From: Alicyclobacillus fastidiosus
Lineage (GTDB): Bacteria; Bacillota; Bacilli; Alicyclobacillales; Alicyclobacillaceae
Assembly: GCF_026651875.1 (NCBI RefSeq)
Contig: NZ_CP104067.1
Location: 4,888,501 to 4,952,500, forward strand
Length of the DNA: 64,000 nucleotides
Reading direction: 5' to 3'
How positions within the stretch are numbered: the first letter of the stretch is position 1; each line of letters opens with the position of its first letter. A model generated the notes under the pieces. The model did no database searches, was not told the DNA's origin, and was given only the letters and a program-made list of their open reading frames with translations. The translations under genes and the position numbers were made by a program. Of this stretch, positions 8,423 to 16,142 are shown piece after piece.

Positions 8423-9103
8423 CTACTCTTCGACGTAAACGACCCCCAGAGCTTCCAGTTTCGGTCTAAGATTGTAAATGTCGAGGCCAAGTTCTCCTGC
8501 GGCTAACCGTGCCTTCGTTTTGTTCTCACGCTCAATTCTTGCTTGCCCCTGTGCGATGGCCTCGGACACTTGTTCCTTAGGGACACAGACGACGCCGTCT
8601 GCATCACCGATGATTACATCTCCTGGGTTAATGAGTGTACCGGCACAGACAACGGGGACATTGACCGATCCCGGTGTTGCCTTAACCGTCCCCTTCGCAC
8701 TAACCGCTTTCGCAAAGACCGGAAAGTTCATCTCCGTTATCTCCACCGTGTCACGAACTCCAGCGTCAATGATAAGTCCGCGTACGCCATGAGCTCGAGC
8801 TGAGACAGCCAGCAATTCACCGAACATGCCGTCGGTATTGTCTGATGTCACAGTCACCACGAGAACGTCTCCAGGCTGACAAACTTCAATCGCAGCATGG
8901 ATCATTAAGTTGTCGCCAGGGTGGCAGGAAACGGTGACAGCCGTACCACAAACCTTCATCTTCGCATCCACGGGACGCAAATAGGGTTTCAAAAGGCCCG
9001 TCCTGCCCATGGCTTCATGCACCGTCGCTGCGCCTAGTTCTCCGAGCTTTGCGATGTCTTCCTGATTCGGACGCGAAATATTCTTCACAATTTTGTGCAT
9101 CAT
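8423..9103 (-). CDS. RraA-like 4-carboxy-4-hydroxy-2-oxoadipate aldolase / oxaloacetate decarboxylase
   Basis: Class II pyruvate aldolase of 226 residues, of the LigK/GalC/HMG-aldolase type. It would cleave 4-carboxy-4-hydroxy-2-oxoadipate to pyruvate and oxaloacetate, with a divalent metal. Family features include ATVHEAMGR near the N-terminus, PGDNLMIHAAI, the metal/substrate loop GLIIDAGVRDTVE, GDADGVVCVP and the C-terminal extension YNLRPKLEALGVVYVEE. That extension marks the aldolase branch rather than RNase E inhibitor RraA. Its start overlaps the stop of the PIG-L gene in an ATGA, implying translational coupling. A second, shorter RraA-family protein is at 54583-55236. Confidence 0.85.
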   Translation of the reverse strand: MMHKIVKNISRPNQEDIAKLGELGAATVHEAMGRTGLLKPYLRPVDAKMKVCGTAVTVSCHPGDNLMIHAAIEVCQPGDVLVVTVTSDNTDGMFGELLAVSARAHGVRGLIIDAGVRDTVEITEMNFPVFAKAVSAKGTVKATPGSVNVPVVCAGTLINPGDVIIGDADGVVCVPKEQVSEAIAQGQARIERENKTKARLAAGELGLDIYNLRPKLEALGVVYVEE

Positions 9104-9822
9104 ACGAGTTCACTTCCCACAGTTGGGTAAATTCGTTGATAAGCTTCAGCGTAAACAATCGACTTGTCGCCGCCATTGCGGACGGCCTGCGAGCCACGTC
9201 GTTTTGCGACAGCCGTGTAGTACTCCCACAAATGTTCCTGCGCTTCCATGCACTCCATCGCTTGGCGCTTCAGTTCGAAGACAGGCGTGATGTCAAGAAA
9301 TGCCTGAATTTTAAAGTCGCACTGTTCTGGTTGGTGTGGTTCAAACAAAAACACCGGCGGTGCACCGATAATGGCATGATCTGACGGATAGCCTTCTGCT
9401 TGAGCGAGAATGCGGCATTCCAGAACGAAATTCGTCACACGAGGGTGGTCTGCGTTATAAGGGTCTTCGAGAGAATGTGTCAGAATGAACTTTGGCCGAT
9501 GCTCCCGGAACTCCTGAACAATAGCATCTTGCAGTTCCTTCGTAGGATGGAGCGGATAGTCTCCAACGTCGAAGAAACGAACTTCCGCACCGAGAATTTC
9601 AGCTGCTTTGCGAGCTTCCGCTTCGCGTTTCGCTTTAATTTCTTCTAAGGTCTTCCCCTGTTTCCACAACTTCGCGGATTCGCCACGCTCTCCATAGGAA
9701 AGGCAAAGCACTCGAACGCGGTATCCCTTTTGATGATATAAGGCGATAGCACCGCCTGCACGCCATACAAAATCCGCTGAATGTGCACTCACGACAAATA
9801 CGGTTTCTTGATGCTGTGTCAT
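9100..9822 (-). CDS. PIG-L family protein, GalB-like 4-oxalomesaconate hydratase
   Basis: Protein of 240 residues in the LmbE/PIG-L zinc hydrolase superfamily. Instead of the deacetylase motif AHPDDE it has AHSADFVWRAGG, a variant I associate with GalB, the 4-oxalomesaconate hydratase of Pseudomonas gallate degradation. Other metal-site elements are YGERGES and SLEDPYNADHPRV. ATG 9822 is chosen because GGGAGAGAG precedes it; an upstream start at 9849 has none. It sits immediately before the aldolase that would use its product, which supports hydratase over deacetylase activity. The preceding intergenic region carries a GntR-type operator. Confidence 0.75.
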   Translation of the reverse strand: MTQHQETVFVVSAHSADFVWRAGGAIALYHQKGYRVRVLCLSYGERGESAKLWKQGKTLEEIKAKREAEARKAAEILGAEVRFFDVGDYPLHPTKELQDAIVQEFREHRPKFILTHSLEDPYNADHPRVTNFVLECRILAQAEGYPSDHAIIGAPPVFLFEPHQPEQCDFKIQAFLDITPVFELKRQAMECMEAQEHLWEYYTAVAKRRGSQAVRNGGDKSIVYAEAYQRIYPTVGSELV

Positions 9823-9894
9823 GCTCGTCTCTCTCCCATCTTGGTTCAACTTCTTAGTTTAGGTTAGCTCAAAAGAACAAAATAGCCAGCTATA

Positions 9895-9904
9895 TTGTTG
9901 ACAA
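9895..9904. promoter_or_regulatory. GntR/FCD operator before the galB-like operon
   Basis: TTGTTGACAA, fitting the FadR-subfamily pattern TnGTnnnACnA, 73 bases before the galB-like start. The same decamer precedes the MFS gene of this module at 13233-13242, with variants before the dioxygenase gene. Confidence 0.6.
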
Positions 9905-9963
9905 TTTAGTATGCGGGATGTTGTTTTACCAACTCATCCGCCGGCTCACAACATCTACGATAC

Positions 9964-10608
9964 TTACGTGATTTGCCTAAGCGTTTCGGTCACATGCGAC
10001 AGGTGAAGACGCATGGCCGACTCCGCCGCGTGCGGATCGCGCTGTGCAATGGCCTCCACAATCGCTTTGTGCTCAGCGAACGACTTCTCGGGGCGTCCCG
10101 AAGCGAGGATGGTTCGGAACTGAAAGCGAACGTTCTGCGAGTTCAACATATCGAGCAATCTGCTAGCAGTGGAATGCTTGGCGATAGCCGCAATCTTCTT
10201 GTGTAGTTGGCTATTCGTCTCTGAATACCGCAGCAGGTCATTCGCTTCGTAATACGTTTTCAGCGTATCGATAAGCTCGTGCAGTTCACGAATATCCTCG
10301 TCCGTGGCTCGTGTGGCTGCAGTTCGCGCAATCACACCTTCAAGCGACTCGCGGGCCTCCAGAATCTCAATGGCTTCCTGTTCGGTCACGAGCCGAACTC
10401 GTGCACCGCGATACCGCTCACGCTCAACCAACCCTTCTTGCTCCAACCTGGCAAGTGCGGTTCGAATCGAGGCCCGATTCACGTTAAAAGCACTCGCCAG
10501 TTCCATTTCAACAAGGTGCTGATTGGGCAGATAAGTGCCGTTGATGATGAGTTCTCGAAGGCGATTGTAACATTCGTCTTCCGTTAACGTCCGTTGTTCT
10601 GTCGTCAT
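9964..10608 (-). CDS. GntR family regulator, FadR/FCD subfamily
   Basis: Regulator of 214 residues. A winged helix-turn-helix occupies residues 1-75 (ASAFNVNRASIRTALARLEQ, then the wing EGLVERERYRGARV). The C-terminal helical FCD domain carries metal-ligand candidates in SETNSQLHKKIA and MRLHLSHV. This subfamily usually responds to organic acids. It lies inside the aromatic module, between the dioxygenase and galB-like genes on the same strand. Shared TTGTnnACAA palindromes identify its probable regulon. Confidence 0.9.
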   Translation of the reverse strand: MTTEQRTLTEDECYNRLRELIINGTYLPNQHLVEMELASAFNVNRASIRTALARLEQEGLVERERYRGARVRLVTEQEAIEILEARESLEGVIARTAATRATDEDIRELHELIDTLKTYYEANDLLRYSETNSQLHKKIAAIAKHSTASRLLDMLNSQNVRFQFRTILASGRPEKSFAEHKAIVEAIAQRDPHAAESAMRLHLSHVTETLRQIT

Positions 10609-10659
10609 GCTAGCTCCTTTCAGGAAACAGCACGGGGCTATTTTGACTATATAATAGCA

Positions 10660-11607
10660 TCAGACGACAGGAGTCCCATACGTATGGAAACTTTCCACCG
10701 TTTTGTTCCCCCAGAACTGTCCGCGGGCGCGTTCTTTCTCTGACCAGGAGATGGGTTCCCAGTCCGGGTCGAGGACAAGATATCCACCAGAACAAATCTC
10801 AATACGGTTTCCACCGGGTTCGTAAACATAGACAAAGTAGGTTTGATTGATGGCATGTTTACTTGGAGCAAACTCGATAAACACGTTTTGGTCGACAAAG
10901 ATGTCCGCAGCGCGCCAAATCCCTTCATTGGTGTCCACACTAAACGCAAGGTGGTGAAGTCGCCCACGTGATCCGGTGGCATCGTGCGTGTAAACGATGT
11001 CATACGACTTGTTCGTGGCCCGGTACCATACACCAGGACGATAGCCATTGTCCAAAACGATTTGCTCTGTCAAGCGCAATCCAAGTTGGTCTTCCATAAA
11101 GGTGCCGTCGGCCACCGTATTTGAGGAGAGAAAATTGATGTGATCCAGATGCTTCACAGATACACCTTGCCCCGTGAACTTCTGAGGCTGATTTTTCAGT
11201 ATAGGCCTCAGATGCTCTGGCGCTTGATATTTCTCTGTTTCATAGTAAAGTTCGAACAAGTGCCCATCAGGTCCATGAAACTGAAACGTCTTACCGTGAG
11301 CAAAGTCGCCGTCCGTCCAGCCTACTGCCAATCCGCGTTCCGTTATAGCCGCAGCGCGCCGCTCCAAGGCTGCTGGACTCATCGCTCGAAGTGCGGTGTG
11401 ACCGACTCCCGCCTTTGATGATTCAGTCAGCTTGATAGAGTACTGCTCCCATTCCCCCCAGCAACGAAGAAAGACGGAATCCCCTTCACGTTTCACTTCT
11501 TGCATTCCCAATATTTCCGTGAAGAAATGTAGACTTTCTTCAGGTTTTGGTGTCAACAGTTCTACGTGAGCAAGTTGTGCTACGTCGAACACCAATTCCT
11601 TTGCCAC
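10660..11607 (-). CDS. Type I extradiol ring-cleavage dioxygenase (catechol 2,3-dioxygenase family)
   Basis: Non-haem Fe(II) dioxygenase of 315 residues built from two VOC modules, as in XylE and Paenibacillus protocatechuate 2,3-dioxygenase. In the catalytic C-terminal half the 2-His-1-Glu triad is visible: H156 in KHLDHINFL, H218 or H219 in RLHHLAFSVD, and E270 in GNRIEICSGG, spaced as in XylE (153/214/265). GTG 11607 behind AAGGGG is chosen over a GTG at 11634. Its neighbours act on 4-oxalomesaconate-type products, so the ring substrate is likelier to be gallate-like or an aminohydroxybenzoate than plain catechol. That is inference. Confidence 0.85.
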   Translation of the reverse strand: MAKELVFDVAQLAHVELLTPKPEESLHFFTEILGMQEVKREGDSVFLRCWGEWEQYSIKLTESSKAGVGHTALRAMSPAALERRAAAITERGLAVGWTDGDFAHGKTFQFHGPDGHLFELYYETEKYQAPEHLRPILKNQPQKFTGQGVSVKHLDHINFLSSNTVADGTFMEDQLGLRLTEQIVLDNGYRPGVWYRATNKSYDIVYTHDATGSRGRLHHLAFSVDTNEGIWRAADIFVDQNVFIEFAPSKHAINQTYFVYVYEPGGNRIEICSGGYLVLDPDWEPISWSEKERARGQFWGNKTVESFHTYGTPVV

Positions 11608-11666
11608 GACATCATCCCCTTTGTGGTAATCCACTTGCTAACTCCATTTTACTCGCACGAGCAACA

Positions 11667-11699
11667 TTGTCATCAATATTGTTAACTAACTGTTATCAA
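11667..11699. promoter_or_regulatory. Clustered GntR-type half-matching operators before the dioxygenase gene
   Basis: Three degenerate copies of the module's palindrome lie 60-92 bases upstream of the dioxygenase start: TTGTCATCAA (11667), TTGTTAACTA (11679) and CTGTTATCAA (11690). The first two differ from TTGTCAACAA or TTGTTAACAA at one position; the third is more degenerate. Confidence 0.5.
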
Positions 11700-11857
11700 T
11701 ATTTGTATCTGTTCTTTTGCATCCAAGAACAGGCTTGGCAGTACCTGTTTCAGTGCTTGCGACTTGTGAAGGCGTCGCATAACAGAACCATTGAAAAGGT
11801 ACCGCACTCACCATTGTAAGATTCTGTTTTACCGGACCTTCCAACAAATTCAGTGAA

Positions 11858-13135
11858 TTACAGCTGAGACGTGCTAACCCCGGATACATGCAACCGTTTC
11901 GAAACTTTTGCAGGTGCGGTCTCCTTGACGGCAAATGCGATCAACGCGCTGAGCAACGCGCCGCCGGCAGCAATCCACAAAGGTGCTGTCAAACCATAAT
12001 GGTCTGCTGCCATACCGCCGATGGTCGGCACTGCTGTTCCGCCGATGAATTCACCAACCAACTGGACCAAACCGACCGCGGTGCCGACATACTTCGGCGA
12101 CAGGGATTCGCTCGGAACAACAACCATGAACAGCGGGAAGCAAGCCTGACCGGCACAGGTCAAAAATCCGATGATACACATCGTTGTGACTGACCCGTGT
12201 ACCAGGGCAAAACAGACCGGCGAAAGCACTGCAATACAGGAGAACAAAATCAGCGTCGGCTTACGTCCCCATTTGTCGGAAATCCATGGGCCAACGAATC
12301 CCCAGAAGAAGGTGCCAGGGCCCATAAATGCTGTTATGACGCCCATCTGGGTGCCGGAGAATTTGTCGTGTTCGATTAAGAAGGTCGGTGCGAACGTTGT
12401 AAACGCGAACAGCCACGTCATCATGAAAACCGCAATAAACATGGTAACCCAGACGTTCTTCGTACGGAAGACAACCGGGTAATCTTCACGGCGAAGCCGA
12501 TGTTCGTGTGTCGCCAGTTGTTCTTTCGACATCCTTCGGTTCGGATCTTTCATCCAGAAAAGGAGAACGAAAAACATGACGAGTCCCGGTACACCGGCCA
12601 GGTAAAAGCCTGCATGCCATGAGTACTTCGTGGCCACATACGTCAAGATCAGCGGTCCAGCCGCGGAACCGATCAAACCCAGCGAACTTTGCACAAAGCC
12701 CATGTTAAACCCTCGACGGTTTGGCTGTGAGTCCGCAACGACGGAAGCCTGGGCAATCGGAAGCACCGGACCTTCGGATACACCCATCAGACCACGAATC
12801 ACCAGCATCGAGCCAATGCTTCTCGCAATACCCGTTATGAAGGAGAAAATGGAGAATGCCAACGTGATCGGCAACAGCACTTTCTTACGCGATCCAATCA
12901 AGTCAGACAGGGAACCAAACACGAAGCCGGACAGCGACCAGCAAATCGCCAATATGGAAGTAATCAACCCAAGGTCTGCATTACTCATTTTCAATGCGGG
13001 ACCAAAGAACGGGAACAGAAACGAAACGCTGAGTCGTTCCATAAAGACAAAGCCAAAGGTGAAAAACATCATTATTACGACACCGTTTTCATAGCGAAAA
13101 AACGACTTCTTTTCTTCTTCATTCTGCTTACTCAC
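11858..13135 (-). CDS. MFS transporter, aromatic-acid or anion type
   Basis: Major facilitator of 425 residues with 12 membrane segments. Motif A is GSLSDLIGSRKK and its second-half counterpart is GPWISDKWGRKP. The N-terminal acidic tail (NEEEKKSFFRYENG) and GVSEGPVLPIAQASV in helix 4 match organic-acid importers (AAHS/ACS type). GTG 13135 follows a G-rich Shine-Dalgarno sequence. It heads the aromatic module, and its promoter carries the TTGTTGACAA operator on the -35 box, so it is the likely uptake route for the ring compound. Confidence 0.82.
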   Translation of the reverse strand: MSKQNEEEKKSFFRYENGVVIMMFFTFGFVFMERLSVSFLFPFFGPALKMSNADLGLITSILAICWSLSGFVFGSLSDLIGSRKKVLLPITLAFSIFSFITGIARSIGSMLVIRGLMGVSEGPVLPIAQASVVADSQPNRRGFNMGFVQSSLGLIGSAAGPLILTYVATKYSWHAGFYLAGVPGLVMFFVLLFWMKDPNRRMSKEQLATHEHRLRREDYPVVFRTKNVWVTMFIAVFMMTWLFAFTTFAPTFLIEHDKFSGTQMGVITAFMGPGTFFWGFVGPWISDKWGRKPTLILFSCIAVLSPVCFALVHGSVTTMCIIGFLTCAGQACFPLFMVVVPSESLSPKYVGTAVGLVQLVGEFIGGTAVPTIGGMAADHYGLTAPLWIAAGGALLSALIAFAVKETAPAKVSKRLHVSGVSTSQL

Positions 13136-13488
13136 CCATGCATCCCCCCCCGATAAAAATGATTGCGCTTACACTGACCTCCTAACGAGAGATTGCGTTA
13201 CGATAAGGCTATGATAGAGGTCGACCACAATATTGTCAACAATTAAATCTACAATAAAACCTTTCAAACGAGCAAAAAATGAGGGGGTTAAAGTGATATT
13301 CATTCTTTAGTCATATAGCTATTTCTTTCTTCGGTTGTTGCCCCGTTGGTTATCATCATCATAAAGGATTTCGCGATTACCAAAATCTATCAGAACATCA
13401 CGCTTGAGCCCTCCCGAATGGTCCCGAGAGGGCGCGTAACTTATGTTTATTCTCAATACTACGTTAGAGGCTACTAGAGTTCTCATGG
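13136..13488. other. Intergenic region with promoter of the aromatic module
   Basis: Holds the promoter/operator at 13211-13242 and, nearer the tauE gene, a G+C-rich inverted repeat (GCCCTC/GAGGGC, 13412-13433) that may terminate tauE. No further gene is recognised. Confidence 0.5.
13211..13242 (-). promoter_or_regulatory. Promoter with overlapping GntR operator (MFS gene)
   Basis: On the minus strand TTGACA (13239-13234), 17 bases, TATCAT (13216-13211). The -35 box is embedded in the operator TTGTTGACAA (13242-13233), so a bound regulator would exclude RNA polymerase. Confidence 0.65.
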
Positions 13489-14241
13489 CTACACCAGCAA
13501 CAACAGTCCCCCGATGGTCGGTACCGTAACCATCGCAATTTTGAGAACGATTGGATGCAGACGCTTCGTGAACTTCGCACCAATATAGGTCCCGACCATA
13601 GTGCCAATCACAACTTCAAAGAATAGCCCGACATTTAAATATCCGTTCGACATATAGCCAATCCCGCCCAAGAGCGCGATGGGTAAGATAACGAGCATCG
13701 TGGTTCCAGCAGCTTGACGGATTGACATCCCGAAGAACAGCAGGAGCCCGATTTGAATAAACGGAGTCGATCCGATTCCGAACGTGCCCGACAATAGACC
13801 CGTCACGAGTCCAAGGCCGATGGCCGACAGCCAAAACCTCGAGCCGGACAAAACGAGTTGATCATCCATCTGCGATGATTGCCGTTTCTTGCTTATGAAC
13901 ATACGCATCCAAAGCAACAGAGCAGACAAAAACAACATACACGCTGTCAGCCATGTCAAATCATGGGCTGCAATTCGGTGTGCGATGTGCGATCCCGCAA
14001 AAGCCCCGATAGCGCCAAATCCACCTATCGCTGCACCGGTTTTCGTTACGACGTTGCCTTCACGAAAGTGGCTGACAGCCCCCGAAATCGTTGTCAACAC
14101 CATTGCTAGCAGCGAGGTGCCGAGCGCGGTGTGAATCGAGACCCCAAAAACGGTCGTCAAGAGGGCGATAATCACACCCGAGCCACCTGCGCCAACGAAG
14201 CCAAGTATCAATCCGACGACCAGCATGGTTATAATTATCAT
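13489..14241 (-). CDS. TauE/SafE family anion exporter
   Basis: Membrane protein of 250 residues with about eight hydrophobic segments in two homologous halves. The first half opens with GLILGFVGAGGSGVII and the second with GLVTGLLSGTFGIGSTPFIQ, the duplicated GxxxGxxGxGGG-like hallmark of TauE/SafE (DUF81). Characterised relatives export sulfite, sulfoacetate or other small organosulfonates. The gene is the last of the row starting with the 2-oxoacid dehydrogenase genes, 59 bases beyond an SDR gene. The transported anion is unknown. Confidence 0.88.
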   Translation of the reverse strand: MIIITMLVVGLILGFVGAGGSGVIIALLTTVFGVSIHTALGTSLLAMVLTTISGAVSHFREGNVVTKTGAAIGGFGAIGAFAGSHIAHRIAAHDLTWLTACMLFLSALLLWMRMFISKKRQSSQMDDQLVLSGSRFWLSAIGLGLVTGLLSGTFGIGSTPFIQIGLLLFFGMSIRQAAGTTMLVILPIALLGGIGYMSNGYLNVGLFFEVVIGTMVGTYIGAKFTKRLHPIVLKIAMVTVPTIGGLLLLV

Positions 14242-14300
14242 CTAAAGGTTCCATTCCTAGATTTTATCGTGCTTCTATTATATAAGAAATGCGATATCCA

Positions 14301-15095
14301 TTACATACAGCGAACACTCTGACCACCATCTACTGGGAGGCATACTCCCGTGATGAAACTTGCTTCATCTGAAGCAAGGAACACCGCAGCGTTTGCAACG
14401 TCCCAAGCGGATCCCATGCGACCCATCGGACATTGCTTATTACGCGCATCGACCATCTCATCAATGCTTGCGTATTCGCTAGAAATTTGATGGTAGATTA
14501 ATGGTGTATCGATAAGACCTGGTAAGATAGCATTGACTCGAATACCGTAACGAGCATACTGGAGGGCCACGGTCGATGTCAGTTGATTCACAGCTGCTTT
14601 CGAGGCACTATACGAAGGGTATGGATAGCCTGTATAACGGATTCCTGCTAGTGAAGAAATGTTTATGATCGCTCCACTCTGACATTCCACCATGTGCGGC
14701 AACACGTGCTTCATGGTGAGAAAGACACTCGTAAGGTTCACGTTGATCGCCTTATTCCAGTCTTCTTCAAGGAGCTCCACGGGACCGCCCATTTTTGTGA
14801 CGCCCACGTTGTTATGCAGAATGTCAATCTTACCGAACTGATCTAAGGTTGCCGCCACGACTGCTGCAATATCCCCTGAGTTCGTTGCATCTGCAGTCCG
14901 GGCTATACAGACACCGTTCTCGCTGTGTATAACATTACAAGTTTTATCGGCAGCCTGTAGGTTGATATCGACCGCCACGACGCGCGCACCCTCACGAGCA
15001 TAGGCCACAGCGGCAGCCTTGCCATTTCCCCATCCGTCTCCCTCCGATCCGGCGCCAAAAACCAATGCAACTTTATTTTCTAAGCGATTCCCCAT
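14301..15095 (-). CDS. SDR family oxidoreductase
   Basis: NAD(P)-dependent short-chain dehydrogenase of 264 residues. The cofactor glycine motif is atypically long (GAGSEGDGWGNGKA). It is followed by an acidic residue at the end of strand 2 (VVAVDIN), which favours NAD. Then come the HNNVG motif, the catalytic serine in INISSLAG, YSASK and the C-terminal TGVCLPVDGG. ATG 15095 follows AAGGAGG. It overlaps the BASS transporter gene by 23 bases, so the two are co-transcribed. The substrate is probably the alcohol or keto acid taken up by its neighbours; this is inference. Confidence 0.88.
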   Translation of the reverse strand: MGNRLENKVALVFGAGSEGDGWGNGKAAAVAYAREGARVVAVDINLQAADKTCNVIHSENGVCIARTADATNSGDIAAVVAATLDQFGKIDILHNNVGVTKMGGPVELLEEDWNKAINVNLTSVFLTMKHVLPHMVECQSGAIINISSLAGIRYTGYPYPSYSASKAAVNQLTSTVALQYARYGIRVNAILPGLIDTPLIYHQISSEYASIDEMVDARNKQCPMGRMGSAWDVANAAVFLASDEASFITGVCLPVDGGQSVRCM

Positions 15096-16113
15096 ATCGG
15101 ACCTCCTTACCATTGCTCAGTATCTGGGGTCGTTCTTTTCGTTTCCGACCTTTGCCAATCCGAAGGTTCCCCTTCATCAAGGCTGCCACCATACTGCCCA
15201 TTGTGAGATTGCACACCATGTTAGCGATTGCGGCTACAGCAGCCATGGAACCAAAGACGTCTTGTGCCAAAACCGCGGCCAGTGCAGAGTTACAAATGCC
15301 CACTTCAAAAACTAGAGACCGACAACTGCGGTCGTCAACTCGAAGCAGTCTTCCATAGAGATATCCAATAACCATCTGTACACCTACCTGTAACAAGACG
15401 GCGAGCGCAACGAGCGGAATGATGTCTGAATTTAGAGACAAAACATGAAAAGCCCCGGACACAATGCCAAGTACAATCCCGTACAACGCGAAGGCAGAAA
15501 GTAGAGGCGTAAACGGCGTAAGATATGTCCGTGTAGTTGGGATGAACGACTGAAGCGCAATACCAGAGAGCAGCGGCAAGAACACCAGTCGAACCATCTT
15601 CCACACAAACGGTAAGTAGGCTAGGTGCACGCCCGTGCCAATACACAGTTTCGCTATGAGCGGTGTCAGGAACGGACCAACAAGTGTATCCACTGCGGAC
15701 ATCGTGACGCTATATGCAACATCTCCGCCGCCGATTAGGGAATTCAGGTTGGCGGATGTCCCGCTTGGGACAATGCCGGCCATGACAATTCCGGATCCAA
15801 TCGCGGTATGGAGTCCACAAAATATCACGGCCGTAGTGACGCCAGTAACGGGCGCGAACACCCACTTGCCGGCAGAACCAAGCACAACAGTCAAAGGTTT
15901 TTTCAAAAGCATCTTCAGCCGAGCCAAATCAAGCGTAATGCCCATAAAAAACATCACGCAACCGATGCCTGGGCCGACAACCGCCCCGAGTGGAGTAAAG
16001 ATGGAGTGAAACTGGAAGGCGGCCGCGGCACAGAGTACAATCCATATCGGCATCAGTCGAGAGATGACAAATACCGCCCCCCTCAACATCCAGTGATTTT
16101 GCCACGTCGTCAT
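15073..16113 (-). CDS. BASS-like (SBF) organic anion transporter
   Basis: Membrane carrier of 346 residues with about ten helices. SBF-family signs are GCVMFFMGITLD in helix 2, GIVPSGTSANL with the conserved helix-breaking stretch, and VFEVGICNSALAAVLA, corresponding to the E-x-G-x-x-N-x-x-L sodium-site motif. ATG 16113 is chosen: GGAGGG precedes it, and codons further upstream reach into the MFS gene end. It lies between an MFS and an SDR gene in the presumed 2-oxoacid operon. It probably moves a carboxylate, with sodium as driving ion by analogy. Confidence 0.85.
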   Translation of the reverse strand: MTTWQNHWMLRGAVFVISRLMPIWIVLCAAAAFQFHSIFTPLGAVVGPGIGCVMFFMGITLDLARLKMLLKKPLTVVLGSAGKWVFAPVTGVTTAVIFCGLHTAIGSGIVMAGIVPSGTSANLNSLIGGGDVAYSVTMSAVDTLVGPFLTPLIAKLCIGTGVHLAYLPFVWKMVRLVFLPLLSGIALQSFIPTTRTYLTPFTPLLSAFALYGIVLGIVSGAFHVLSLNSDIIPLVALAVLLQVGVQMVIGYLYGRLLRVDDRSCRSLVFEVGICNSALAAVLAQDVFGSMAAVAAIANMVCNLTMGSMVAALMKGNLRIGKGRKRKERPQILSNGKEVRYGESLRK

Positions 16114-16142
16114 GAGACACCAGCCCTCCGGATAGCCCTTTC

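Noticed and set aside
9100..9822. PIG-L gene as a simple N-acetylglucosamine deacetylase
   Set aside because: The motif AHSADF replaces the deacetylase AHPDD, and the neighbours are an aldolase and a ring-cleavage enzyme, so a GalB-like hydratase fits better; not proven.
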